Notes: a model not told the origin generated them from the sequence alone. A stretch of 21,216 nt of DNA from Flammeovirgaceae bacterium (GCA_002697405.1 NZVP01000002.1:1-21216), one strand, 5' to 3'; positions 1 to 8,814 are shown, counted from the first letter of the stretch. Made by a program: numbers and translations.

Positions 1-470
1 TAGATAATATAGCCTTTCCTTTGACAGACAGTAAAAATAGGAAGCTATATAAACTCAGAGTATTGGATGGAGAAATATGTATCCTATCAGAAGGAGAGTT
101 TGATGCATTGGATTCATCTTATATTTCAAATTGGGATTTGAGCTCTAGGCTCGAAATACCATCAGGATCATTAACAACAGAGAAAGTGAATGGAAAAGGA
201 ATAGATGTTCTTTATCTAGATCAAAAGATACATGTAAAAGGTAGGTCAGGCGGAGAAAGATGCAGACCCTTTGGAAGAAACAAAAGTCAGAAGTTAAAAA
301 AACTATTTCAAGAATATGAAATACCTCTGTGGCAAAGAGATAGAATGCCTCTAATATATATAGGTGGTAAGCTGGCAGCTGTAGGTGATCTATGGGTTTG
401 CGATGAATTCCATGCCAAACAAGACAGCAAAGGCATTTCTATAGACTGGACCGATAATTTAATAAATTAG
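1..470 (+). CDS. tilS: tRNA(Ile)-lysidine synthetase TilS, C-terminal part (5' end outside window)
   Basis: TilS attaches lysine to C34 of the AUA-reading tRNA-Ile, using ATP, so the tRNA reads AUA instead of AUG. Only the C-terminal part lies here. The reading frame is open to the left edge (first full codon at 3), so the TTG at 21 is not a real start and the N-terminal PP-loop ATPase domain lies outside the window. The visible part matches the TilS C-terminal domain: a GGERCRP motif followed by GR, a LKKLFQE stretch, an IPLWQRDR segment, and the closing LAAVGDLWVC segment. Those arginines and lysines are the conserved tRNA-contacting surface in the family. The stop at 468-470 lies 7 nt from the end of the opposing transporter gene, with no terminator-like hairpin between them. 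The family call is firm; nothing can be said about the catalytic half. Confidence 0.9.
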   Translation, partial: DNIAFPLTDSKNRKLYKLRVLDGEICILSEGEFDALDSSYISNWDLSSRLEIPSGSLTTEKVNGKGIDVLYLDQKIHVKGRSGGERCRPFGRNKSQKLKKLFQEYEIPLWQRDRMPLIYIGGKLAAVGDLWVCDEFHAKQDSKGISIDWTDNLIN

Positions 471-477
471 AAATTTA

Positions 478-1881
478 CTAATTAGACTGACTTTCTAGCT
501 CATCCCTGAGTTCTTTATGCTTCTCTTTGGTTAAAGGATAGAACCAAGTTAAAAAGAGTGCTGGAAGGAAAAACGCAGCACATCCAAGACAATAATAGAC
601 TCTTAACGCAAGCATTGCTGATTCAGAATTCTCACTTCCAAGCTTACCTTCCCACCCTGCAAAGGCAACTAATATAGCTGCTGCCCAAACAGCAATCATT
701 GCTGAAACTTTAGCTATCATTCCATTTAAAGCAAAGAAGGTACCTGCGCGCCTTCCTCCTGTTTTAAGGGAATCTAAATCCACTACATCTGCAAGCATAG
801 AGGCTGGGAGGAATTGCAGACCGCCAAAACAAAATCCTTTTAATAGGAACAAAATATGAAATTCATTGAAGTCGCCCCTTTCTAAAAAGAAACATAAAAA
901 ACTTACAGTACCTGTCCCTACTAATGTAATACAAAAGGCCTTGTGCTTCCCTAGAGTTTTTCCCAGCCATAACCAAAAAGGAATCCCTATCAGTCCCGCA
1001 ATAAAATATCTCGCATAAGAAGCTCCAACAGTTTCAATGCCCACTACATCTCTAACAAACCACAGGGATAAAGTATTTCTAAAAGATTCTCCAGCTATAA
1101 CCAAGAATATAATTAACAAAATCCTTATCAAAAGTGGATTCTCCGCAGCATATTTAAGACCTTCAATTAAAGGAATCTTCTTTTCTACCTTAGGCATAGG
1201 GTCAGGAACTTTCCAAAGAGCCCATGCAGCAAAAATCGGTAACAAAATCACAATGCCTAATCCCATGCTGGCCAGGATGTCAGACATTTTTCCTGAAGTT
1301 GAAAAGTCTTGAAAAACAAAAATTGCTGCGAGCATTCTCTTAATAGAATCAGAAAAGCTAATTCCTTGTCCTGATACTTCTATAGCTAAAGGTATTAGAG
1401 CTGAAATCAATAAACCAATTAAAGTCCATCCTTCTCGACCACCAACAACTCTTGATCTTTGGTGGTAGTCAGGTGAAATCTCAGCCCCCCAAGCGCCATA
1501 AGGAATATTGATGATCGTAGAGCCCAAATACATAAGCATCATCCAAACGACAAAGTAAGCAATAGAAACTTCAGTTCCCGGGATAAATAATTTGTATATT
1601 GCTAGCATCATCAAAGGAACACCTAGAATAATCCAAGGCTTCCTTCTTCCGATTCGCGTTCTTGTAGAATCACCTAGTTGACCAAGAATTGGATCAGTTA
1701 TTACGTCAGTAAACCTAGCAATTAAAAGTAAATTAGCAATTATATAAAGTGGAATGCCAACAACTTCAGAGTAAAAAGGAATTAACCAGATTGCTATAGG
1801 GTAACCAATCATAGCAAGCGGAGTAGCTAATCCTCCATAAGCTAATATAGTATTTCTCTGAACTTGTTGTGTTTTATCCAT
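478..1881 (-). CDS. GPH-family (MelB-like) sugar:cation symporter, MFS superfamily
   Basis: This is a 467-residue inner-membrane protein with about 12 hydrophobic segments. The glycoside-pentoside-hexuronide:cation symporter family is recognised by its first cytoplasmic loop: FTDVITDP at about residues 57-64, then D71 and the GRRKPW block at 78-83. A second signature, LADVVDLDSLKTGGRRAG, lies near the start of the C-terminal half. Members import sugars or sugar conjugates with Na+ or H+, but the substrate here cannot be read from sequence. It follows leuA on the same strand after 42 nt, so the two may be cotranscribed; no functional link to leucine synthesis is evident. The ATG is preceded by a GGGGAG only 2 nt away, which is unusually close for a Shine-Dalgarno, so initiation strength is uncertain. 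An inverted repeat sits just upstream. Confidence 0.85.
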   Translation of the reverse strand: MDKTQQVQRNTILAYGGLATPLAMIGYPIAIWLIPFYSEVVGIPLYIIANLLLIARFTDVITDPILGQLGDSTRTRIGRRKPWIILGVPLMMLAIYKLFIPGTEVSIAYFVVWMMLMYLGSTIINIPYGAWGAEISPDYHQRSRVVGGREGWTLIGLLISALIPLAIEVSGQGISFSDSIKRMLAAIFVFQDFSTSGKMSDILASMGLGIVILLPIFAAWALWKVPDPMPKVEKKIPLIEGLKYAAENPLLIRILLIIFLVIAGESFRNTLSLWFVRDVVGIETVGASYARYFIAGLIGIPFWLWLGKTLGKHKAFCITLVGTGTVSFLCFFLERGDFNEFHILFLLKGFCFGGLQFLPASMLADVVDLDSLKTGGRRAGTFFALNGMIAKVSAMIAVWAAAILVAFAGWEGKLGSENSESAMLALRVYYCLGCAAFFLPALFLTWFYPLTKEKHKELRDELESQSN

Positions 1882-1891
1882 TACTCCCCAA

Positions 1892-1907
1892 GTCTTATGA
1901 TTAAGAC
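1892..1907. repeat. Perfect inverted repeat between leuA and the GPH transporter
   Basis: GTCTTA-TGAT-TAAGAC forms a 6-bp stem with a 4-nt loop in the 42-nt gap between the leuA stop and the transporter start, about 10 nt before the transporter ATG. On the leftward transcript it could be an intercistronic hairpin that affects translation or mRNA stability. It lacks a following T-run, so it is not an intrinsic terminator. A stem this short can occur by chance in AT-rich DNA. Confidence 0.35.
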
Positions 1908-1923
1908 ATATTAACGATTTAAC

Positions 1924-3612
<1,689 letters not shown>

Positions 3613-3680
3613 TTAATCCTTATTTAATTTTTGAAATTAGAATTTTGAGAAAGTTTATTGGATAAACTTATAGATATAAA

Positions 3681-3710
3681 CCCAGTAATCTCTTGTTTAT
3701 AGAGACTGGG
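3681..3710. other. Strong stem-loop in the leuA/holD spacer (attenuator-like or small RNA)
   Basis: CCCAGT (3681-3686) and CTCT (3690-3693) pair with AGAG (3701-3704) and ACTGGG (3705-3710): ten base pairs with a 3-nt bulge and a 7-nt loop, the most GC-rich and stable stem in this spacer. Read leftward it lies 75 nt before the leuA start and is followed by TTTATAT, a weak U-tract, as in an attenuator. Read rightward it is followed by a short TCGA/TCGA stem and six Ts at 3732-3737, as in a tiny terminated RNA. The sequence alone does not decide the direction, and I recognise no known RNA family. Confidence 0.4.
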
Positions 3711-3764
3711 CTGGTAAGTCGATTATTCGAATTTTTTATCACGACTAAAATCATTGCCGACTAG

Positions 3765-3791
3765 CTTATATACGCTACTTACAACGGTCAA
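3765..3791 (-). promoter_or_regulatory. Possible leuA promoter
   Basis: On the minus strand TTGACC (3791-3786) is followed after 15 nt by TATAAG (3770-3765). The boxes are good sigma-70 matches but the spacing is 2 nt short of the optimum. A transcript from here would carry a leuA leader of about 150 nt that includes the stem-loop at 3681-3710. It is a consensus match only. Confidence 0.3.
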
Positions 3792-3792
3792 G

Positions 3793-3820
3793 TTGTGAGT
3801 TATCATTCTAAGGGTAGAAT
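3793..3820 (+). promoter_or_regulatory. Probable promoter of holD-rimI, giving a nearly leaderless mRNA
   Basis: TTGTGA (3793-3798) and TAGAAT (3815-3820) are separated by 16 nt, matching sigma-70 boxes at 4 and 5 of 6 positions. Initiation 6-8 nt downstream would fall at or just before the holD ATG (3829). That fits the lack of a Shine-Dalgarno close to that ATG; the only purine-rich candidate, AGGG, ends 14 nt upstream. It is inferred from consensus only. Confidence 0.4.
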
Positions 3821-3828
3821 AAAACTAA

Positions 3829-4221
3829 ATGGAACTAACAAAATATAATAAATTACAAAAACTAGGTTTTACCTTCTGGACTAAGAAGCAAGAAATAGGA
3901 GAGGGCTCTTGTGCTTTTTTAATTGGTGAATCCACTTTAGCATTTTGTTCTATGAGCAGTTCAAGCTTTAGCTTGTTGAAGAAAGAAAGGTTTATTAATT
4001 CAATTGCTTCTATCATGAATGAAGACACTGTTAAAAAAATTGACATCGGAGAAAAAGTTAAAGATTGCATAAAAAAGGCGTTACTTTTTGACTCTCCAGA
4101 AATAGAGGCATTGAAAGAATGTGATATCAAGCTTCAGACTTATTCTTCTCTAGAGAAAATCTGTAGTTCAACAAAAGAAAAGAAGGCATTTTACACTCAA
4201 TTCAAAAAAGATTTAATTTAA
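3829..4221 (+). CDS. holD: DNA polymerase III psi subunit (HolD-like)
   Basis: Psi joins chi (HolC) to the DnaX clamp loader of the replicase and helps hand over primers via SSB. Psi is short and poorly conserved, so the call rests on three points. First, the N-terminus NKLQKLGFTFWTKK (residues 7-20) resembles the LQQLGITQW start of E. coli psi, the segment that binds DnaX. Second, the 130-aa length is near E. coli's 137. Third, the position directly before rimI is the same as in E. coli. The C-terminus AFYTQFKKDLI also resembles the aromatic/acidic tail of psi. The stop overlaps the rimI ATG by one base (TAATG), implying translational coupling. Its partner chi gene lies in the same window, at 11986-12432. 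An unrelated small protein is possible but less likely given the context. Confidence 0.75.
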   Translation: MELTKYNKLQKLGFTFWTKKQEIGEGSCAFLIGESTLAFCSMSSSSFSLLKKERFINSIASIMNEDTVKKIDIGEKVKDCIKKALLFDSPEIEALKECDIKLQTYSSLEKICSSTKEKKAFYTQFKKDLI

Positions 4222-4715
4222 TGAATGATATTGTTGAAATTAATTACGATTATTTAGAAGAGAAAGACATAGATACAGTCGTAGCTATAGAAGAAGAGTC
4301 AAACCCTGTTCCTTGGACAGTAAAAAATTTTAAAGATTGTTTGGAGAAAGGCTATTATTCTTTGACTCTTAAGGAGGGCAAGAAGGTAATAGGGTTCGCA
4401 ATACTTTCAGTATCAATTGAAGAATCTCATTTATTGAATATAGGTTTAACTTCTTCAAAAAGAGGGCAGGGTTTAGGCAAGGAGTTACTTGAAAAGATAG
4501 TCATAGCTGCTGAGGTAATGGGAAGTAAGAAGATATTCCTTGAAGTTCGAATATCTAATGAAATTGCGATTGATTTATACAAGACAAAAGGCTTTAAAGA
4601 AATTGGATTAAGGAAGAATTATTACCGATTAAAAGAAGGTAGAGAAGATGCTATTTTAATGTCTAAAACATTAAAAAAAGGTATTTTAAGTCAGTCTTTT
4701 CTATCTAGTCGTTAA
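4221..4715 (+). CDS. rimI: Ribosomal protein S18 alanine N-acetyltransferase RimI
   Basis: RimI transfers acetyl from acetyl-CoA to the N-terminal alanine of ribosomal protein S18. This is a single GNAT domain of 164 aa. The acetyl-CoA-binding loop is R81-G-Q-G-L-G86, following LLNIGL. E108 and Y120 keep the spacing of the E. coli catalytic pair E103/Y115, and the C-terminal GREDAILMSK block is typical of RimI. The ATG overlaps the holD stop by one base, and no other promoter is needed. The 3' end overlaps the opposing glutathione peroxidase gene by 11 nt, so the last residues (SQSFLSSR) are encoded in shared DNA. They form a short tail beyond the usual end of the family. Confidence 0.92.
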   Translation: MNDIVEINYDYLEEKDIDTVVAIEEESNPVPWTVKNFKDCLEKGYYSLTLKEGKKVIGFAILSVSIEESHLLNIGLTSSKRGQGLGKELLEKIVIAAEVMGSKKIFLEVRISNEIAIDLYKTKGFKEIGLRKNYYRLKEGREDAILMSKTLKKGILSQSFLSSR

Positions 4716-5193
4716 TTAACTTTTCTATATCTTTAGAAATTTTTTCTGGTGTTGTTGTGCTTGCATATCTAGCAACTGGATCTCCATCACTATTAATGAG
4801 AAATTTTGTGAAGTTCCATTTAATGTTTTCAGAACCCAATACTCCCTTTTTTTCAGAACAAAGGAACTTATAAAGTGGATGTGCATTTTCACCATTTACA
4901 TCAATCTTGCTGAAAACTGGAAAAGTAGTTTTAAAATTCAGAGAGCAAAATTCTTGTATCTCATTATCAGTACCCGGTTCTTGTCCTCCAAATTGATTGC
5001 ACGGAAAAGCAAGAACTGAAAATTTTTCTGAAGCATACTGATCTTGAAGAGATTGAAGTCCATCGTATTGAGGAGTAAACCCACATTTACTAGCAGTATT
5101 AACAATCAATAAAGTTTTACCTCTGTAATCAGATAGACTGATTTCATTTCCAGAAGAGTCTTTGCACGTGAAGTCATAGATGCTTGTATTCAT
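4705..5193 (-). CDS. Glutathione peroxidase family protein (BtuE/thioredoxin-type peroxidase)
   Basis: It reduces H2O2 and organic hydroperoxides using a thiol donor. At 162 aa it is the usual length for bacterial non-selenium enzymes. The catalytic tetrad is visible: peroxidatic C37 in NTASKCGFT, Q71 in FPCNQFGGQEP, and W126-N127 in KWNFTKFL. C83 in EFCSLNF sits where the resolving cysteine of thioredoxin-dependent members lies, so the physiological reductant is more likely thioredoxin than glutathione (inference). It has no signal peptide and is cytoplasmic. It diverges from the aldo/keto reductase gene over a 77-bp spacer, and its end overlaps rimI. The ATG at 5193 fits the conserved SIYDFTCKD start. 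Confidence 0.93.
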   Translation of the reverse strand: MNTSIYDFTCKDSSGNEISLSDYRGKTLLIVNTASKCGFTPQYDGLQSLQDQYASEKFSVLAFPCNQFGGQEPGTDNEIQEFCSLNFKTTFPVFSKIDVNGENAHPLYKFLCSEKKGVLGSENIKWNFTKFLINSDGDPVARYASTTTPEKISKDIEKLIND

Positions 5194-5270
5194 TTCTTAA
5201 TTAACTTTTTTATAATTCGCGTATTATATGTTTAATTAAAGTTTTAAAGAAATTCATTTAAGGAGAAAAA
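5194..5270. promoter_or_regulatory. Divergent promoter region between the peroxidase and the aldo/keto reductase
   Basis: This 77-bp AT-rich spacer separates two divergent genes. A perfect TATAAT reads rightward at 5211-5216. Another reads leftward (plus-strand ATTATA at 5223-5228), which would start the peroxidase mRNA about 20 nt before its ATG. No convincing -35 box pairs with either, so a regulator could be required. I see no clear OxyR-like dyad. Confidence 0.35.
5260..5265 (+). promoter_or_regulatory. Ribosome binding site fixing a GTG start
   Basis: AAGGAG, followed by five As, precedes the GTG at 5271. This near-perfect Shine-Dalgarno supports GTG as the start of the aldo/keto reductase. 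The protein then begins MEYRKLGNTDI, the expected family N-terminus. Confidence 0.7.
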
Positions 5271-6311
5271 GTGGAATACAGAAAATTGGGAAATACAGAT
5301 ATTGACGTAAGCGTTATTTGTTTGGGGACAATGACGTGGGGTGAGCAGAACACCATGGAAGAAGGCCATGAGCAGATGGACTATGCTCTAGACAAAGGAG
5401 TTAACTTTTTTGATGTGGCAGAGCTTTATCCAATTCCTCCAAAAGCTGAAACCCAAGGTAAGACAGAAGAATGCATTGGTACTTGGTTTAAGAAAACTGG
5501 TAATAGAGAAAAAATAATATTAGCAACTAAAGTTGCCGGTCGCAGTCCCATGAGTTGGTTTAGAGGAGAAGGAACAAAATTGGATAGAGAAAATATTGAG
5601 ACTGCTGTGGATGCTAGCTTAGATAGATTACAAACAGATTATATCGATCTCTACCAATTGCATTGGCCCGATAGACCAATGTCTATGTTTGGCTCTGGAG
5701 GTATTGGTTATAAGCATATTGAATCTGAAAGTATTTCAATAAACGAAACTTTGCAAGTTTTATCAGATCTTGTTACTAGAGGAAAGATAAGATATGTTGG
5801 TTTATCTAATGAAACCCCTTGGGGATTATCGGAATTTTTAAAGTATTCTGAGATGAATAATCTCCCTAGAGTTGTTTCTGTCCAAAATGCATACAATTTT
5901 CTAAATAGAACTTATGAACAAGGAATGTCGGAGTACTTCCATAGATCTCAAGTTGGTTTATTGGCTTATTCGCCTTTAGCGCAAGGGTATTTAACTGGAA
6001 AATATATTGACGGAGCCAGGCCGGCAGGTGCAAGAACTACACTTTTTGAAAGAGGTGATAGATATGAAGTTCCAGGAGCTAATGAAGCTATCAAGTCTTA
6101 TGTAGCTTATGCACAGTCTATAGGAATGGACCCATCTGTAATGGCTAATTCTTTTGTGAATTCGAGAGATTTTGTTACGTCTAATATTATTGGAGCCACT
6201 ACCATGGAACAATTGAAGTTAGCTGTAGGAAGCATTGAAGTCAATTTAGATGAAGAAAATATCAAAGCTATAGAAGCAATACATAGAAGCAACCCTAATC
6301 TCTGCCCTTAA
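5271..6311 (+). CDS. Aldo/keto reductase, Tas-like
   Basis: This is an NADPH-dependent oxidoreductase with a TIM-barrel fold, 346 aa, cytoplasmic. The catalytic tetrad is D48 and Y53 in FFDVAELY, K87 in ILATKVAG and H131 in LYQLHWPD. ELYPIPPKAETQG just after the tyrosine is typical of the Tas/YgdS branch, whose natural substrate is not settled. The C-terminal half carries the cofactor-binding elements LAYSPLAQGYLTGKY and IIGATTMEQL. It heads a four-gene rightward run; the next gene begins 2 nt after its stop. The start is GTG, backed by a strong ribosome binding site. Confidence 0.92.
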   Translation: MEYRKLGNTDIDVSVICLGTMTWGEQNTMEEGHEQMDYALDKGVNFFDVAELYPIPPKAETQGKTEECIGTWFKKTGNREKIILATKVAGRSPMSWFRGEGTKLDRENIETAVDASLDRLQTDYIDLYQLHWPDRPMSMFGSGGIGYKHIESESISINETLQVLSDLVTRGKIRYVGLSNETPWGLSEFLKYSEMNNLPRVVSVQNAYNFLNRTYEQGMSEYFHRSQVGLLAYSPLAQGYLTGKYIDGARPAGARTTLFERGDRYEVPGANEAIKSYVAYAQSIGMDPSVMANSFVNSRDFVTSNIIGATTMEQLKLAVGSIEVNLDEENIKAIEAIHRSNPNLCP

Positions 6312-6313
6312 AT

Positions 6314-6772
6314 TTGAATACCGACGCTTTATCTTGGGACTGGAAATCTTTTGATGAGCTCAATAAAGATGAGCTTTATGAGGTTTTAAAGTTTAGACAA
6401 GAAATTTTTATTGTTGAACAGAAATCTTGGTATGTTGATGCAGATAACTTAGATCAATTTAGTTTACATTTATTGGTTCAAAATAAGCTAGGCTTAATGG
6501 GGTATTTAAGACTTACCCCTCCTGGAAAAAAATACAAAGAACCTTCAATCGGCAGAGTTGCAATAAGAGAGGATCATCGTGGAAAAAAATTAGGCGATAA
6601 GCTCTTAAGTAAAGGAATAGAAAAAAGTAAACAGGTTTATAAATCTAGCTCTTGTAGAATTTCTGCTCAAGAGTATCTTATTGCTTATTATGAAAACCAT
6701 GGTTTTAGAGTCCAAGGACCTCCATATGATGAAGATGGAATACCCCATGTGGAGATGTTATTAGATGAATGA
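6314..6772 (+). CDS. elaA: ElaA-type GNAT acetyltransferase
   Basis: This 152-aa GNAT domain resembles E. coli ElaA, whose acceptor is unknown. The family hallmarks are WDWKSFDELNKDELYEVLKF at the N-terminus, then RQEIFIVEQ, the acetyl-CoA loop R89-G-K-K-L-G94, and the C-terminal GPPYDEDGIPHVEM block. The start is TTG at 6314, two bases after the preceding stop. No earlier in-frame ATG/GTG exists within the spacer and the conserved N-terminus begins at once, so TTG is preferred even though the site has only the upstream gene's DNA for a binding site. The 3' end overlaps the next gene by 8 nt. Confidence 0.88.
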   Translation: MNTDALSWDWKSFDELNKDELYEVLKFRQEIFIVEQKSWYVDADNLDQFSLHLLVQNKLGLMGYLRLTPPGKKYKEPSIGRVAIREDHRGKKLGDKLLSKGIEKSKQVYKSSSCRISAQEYLIAYYENHGFRVQGPPYDEDGIPHVEMLLDE

Positions 6773-7622
6773 TTTAGTTAAACATCAATTAATTCTCGGT
6801 TTGGGCTTGATAATAGGAATAGTGTTAGCCGCGATGACCATTGTTAAAAAGAATAATATTGATGATCAAAATTACGCAGCTAAGATCGAGGATAGATTTA
6901 TTCCATATGAAAGATATCAAATGCAATTAGAAGGTTTGGCTAATGACAAGAGATCGCCGCTGACTTTAGAAGATAAGGCTTACGTTCTTGAACGAATGAT
7001 AGAAGAAGAATTATTGATCAAAAGAGCTATAGATTTGGGAATGCTTGAAAATAACCCTATGGCTAGAGGAACAATTGTTCAACAAATGATCAAAAATATA
7101 GTCATAGAGGGATCACGTAAAGAACCTGAAGAGGACGAGTTAACTAAATTCTTCGAAGAAAATATAGGTTTTTTTACTAAAGCTAATAGACTTAGAGTTA
7201 GACAAATCTATTTTTCTCAAGATGACTTTGGTGATGTGGTTTTAGAAGAAGCAAATGTTGCTTTTTCTAGACTTATGGAAGGTGACACATTTGAAGAAGT
7301 TGCTTTAAGTGGAAGTAAGTCGGCCCTAAGGATTCCAGATACTCTTATGAATTTAAGTAAGGTAAGGGAATATATTGGCCCATCCCTGATGAGAGAAGCT
7401 CAACTTCTAATGCCGGGACAGTTTTCTATACCTAAGGAAGTTTCAGGTGGTTATAAAATTATCTACTTAGTAGATCGAGAAGATGCATCTAGACCTGAAT
7501 ACTCAGCAATCAGAAATGCTGTTTTGTCTGAATTCTCAAAGAGGAGAGATGATCAGTCCTTAAGAAAATATTTAGACAATCTAAAGAAATGGTATGACGT
7601 AACCAGAAACCCTAAAGAATAA
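6765..7622 (+). CDS. Membrane-anchored PpiC/parvulin-like peptidyl-prolyl isomerase
   Basis: A 285-aa protein with one N-terminal hydrophobic segment (about residues 9-26), likely an uncleaved anchor that leaves the rest in the periplasm. Residues ~60-110 (LEDKAYVLERMIEEELLIKR) match the helical SurA-like N-domain of periplasmic foldases. Residues ~115-235 match a divergent PpiC domain, with LRVRQIYF, a VAFSRLMEGDTFEEVA helix, and LLMPGQFSIPKEVSGGYKIIYL near the end. The usual GG(D/E)LG core of active parvulins is not obvious, so it may be a chaperone or specificity factor rather than an active isomerase. It is encoded one base before the HupE-like gene; this pairing suggests it helps fold or mature that membrane protein or a partner (inference). 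Confidence 0.68.
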   Translation: MNDLVKHQLILGLGLIIGIVLAAMTIVKKNNIDDQNYAAKIEDRFIPYERYQMQLEGLANDKRSPLTLEDKAYVLERMIEEELLIKRAIDLGMLENNPMARGTIVQQMIKNIVIEGSRKEPEEDELTKFFEENIGFFTKANRLRVRQIYFSQDDFGDVVLEEANVAFSRLMEGDTFEEVALSGSKSALRIPDTLMNLSKVREYIGPSLMREAQLLMPGQFSIPKEVSGGYKIIYLVDREDASRPEYSAIRNAVLSEFSKRRDDQSLRKYLDNLKKWYDVTRNPKE

Positions 7623-7623
7623 G

Positions 7624-8814
7624 ATGCATTTTAAGGCTTATCTAGCTTTTATAATCTTAGTCTTCTCAACTTTGATTATTTCTCATCAAAGAAGTGAATC
7701 CTATTCGCGAATTGATATAAAGAATGAAGAAAATCTAATTATAGAGATTGACTTTAATGTCCAGATTTCTGTACTTTCTAGAATTAAGTCTAGTTTTGAA
7801 CCATCTTGGGAAAGCAAGCTTCAGAAAGAGGTTTTAAATAATTATAAGGTAAAAGGTTCTTGTGAATTAGATCAAGATATTTATTTCAGGTCGTCCTTAA
7901 CCACAGGATACGTCTCTCTTAAGTGGATGCAGATATGTGAGAAAGAACCAGTAGAAATAGACTATAACCTTTTTTTTGAAGAAGATCCTACGCATGTCCA
8001 TATTGCGACCATCAGTATAAATGAGCAGCCCTATCCTGAGAAAATATTCACAGTTGCTTCAAAAAATTGGAATGAATCTTCTGCATTGAATAAGGAAGAA
8101 TCTTCAGTGTATTCATCGTTTTATGATTACCTCGAAATGGGTGTAAGTCATATTCTATCGGGCCTTGATCACATAGCTTTTTTATTGGGATTGTTGTTAA
8201 TAAATCTCAAGAGAAAGAACTTAATAATAGTAATTACTGGTTTCACTCTTGGTCATAGCATTACATTAGCTCTGGGGGCTCTAAATTACATTACCCCCGC
8301 CTCAGCATTTGTCGAATCGCTTATAGGATACTCTATAGTTATTGTTGCCATAGAGTGCGTCGCTTCAATTACTAAACAATACGCTCTTTATAATAGATAT
8401 CTTCTTTATTCATGGATTCTATTTATAGCTCTATTTTTTCTTTTCGGTAGTCAGAAATATATATTGGGTCTTTTAGGTTTGGGTTTATTTACTTACTGCT
8501 ACTTTGGTCTTTCTGAAAGATACAATAATCAGAGTATGATATTAGTTGTTACTACGCTGTTCGGTTTAGTTCATGGTTTTGGCTTTGCTGGAAATTTATC
8601 TTCTATTGGCTTAATGCAAGATAGACTTATACCGGCTTTAATCGGTTTTAATTTGGGAGTTGAGATTGGTCAAATACTAATTATATTCTCGATATTAAGT
8701 TTAATATATTTACTAAAGAGGTTAATAGACTTTAGAGTTACTATCCTAAGAATATATACTGCTTCCGGCTTAGCTGGATTAGGTGTTTACTGGTTCGTGG
8801 AGCGCTTGTTTTAG
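7624..8814 (+). CDS. HupE/UreJ-like membrane protein with an N-terminal periplasmic domain
   Basis: A 396-aa protein with an N-terminal signal/anchor (about residues 5-20), a ~140-residue hydrophilic presumably periplasmic part, and a membrane domain of about seven helices from residue ~170. The membrane part has HupE/UreJ_2 hallmarks: HILSGLDHIAFLLGLLL (H176, D182, H183), TLGHSITLALGAL (H211), E231, E244, FGLVHGFGFA (H317) and FNLGVEIGQ (E347). Buried His/Asp/Glu clusters of this kind support a role in nickel or cobalt movement in the better-studied HupE/UreJ proteins. No hydrogenase or urease gene is nearby, so the metal and use are open. It begins one base after the PpiC-like gene stop. 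The stop overlaps the opposing cold-shock gene by 4 nt. Confidence 0.83.
   Translation: MHFKAYLAFIILVFSTLIISHQRSESYSRIDIKNEENLIIEIDFNVQISVLSRIKSSFEPSWESKLQKEVLNNYKVKGSCELDQDIYFRSSLTTGYVSLKWMQICEKEPVEIDYNLFFEEDPTHVHIATISINEQPYPEKIFTVASKNWNESSALNKEESSVYSSFYDYLEMGVSHILSGLDHIAFLLGLLLINLKRKNLIIVITGFTLGHSITLALGALNYITPASAFVESLIGYSIVIVAIECVASITKQYALYNRYLLYSWILFIALFFLFGSQKYILGLLGLGLFTYCYFGLSERYNNQSMILVVTTLFGLVHGFGFAGNLSSIGLMQDRLIPALIGFNLGVEIGQILIIFSILSLIYLLKRLIDFRVTILRIYTASGLAGLGVYWFVERLF

Noticed and set aside
21..470. A complete 149-aa gene starting at TTG 21
   Set aside because: The frame is open to the left edge and the sequence is the C-terminal domain of TilS, so it is the 3' part of a larger gene.
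3825..4130. Minus-strand 101-aa ORF opposite holD
   Set aside because: It lies antisense to the better-supported HolD frame, has low-complexity Ser/Phe/Leu composition and resembles no family.
5708..6292. Three short minus-strand ORFs inside the aldo/keto reductase gene
   Set aside because: They are mirror frames of a clear coding gene and have no recognisable motifs or binding sites.
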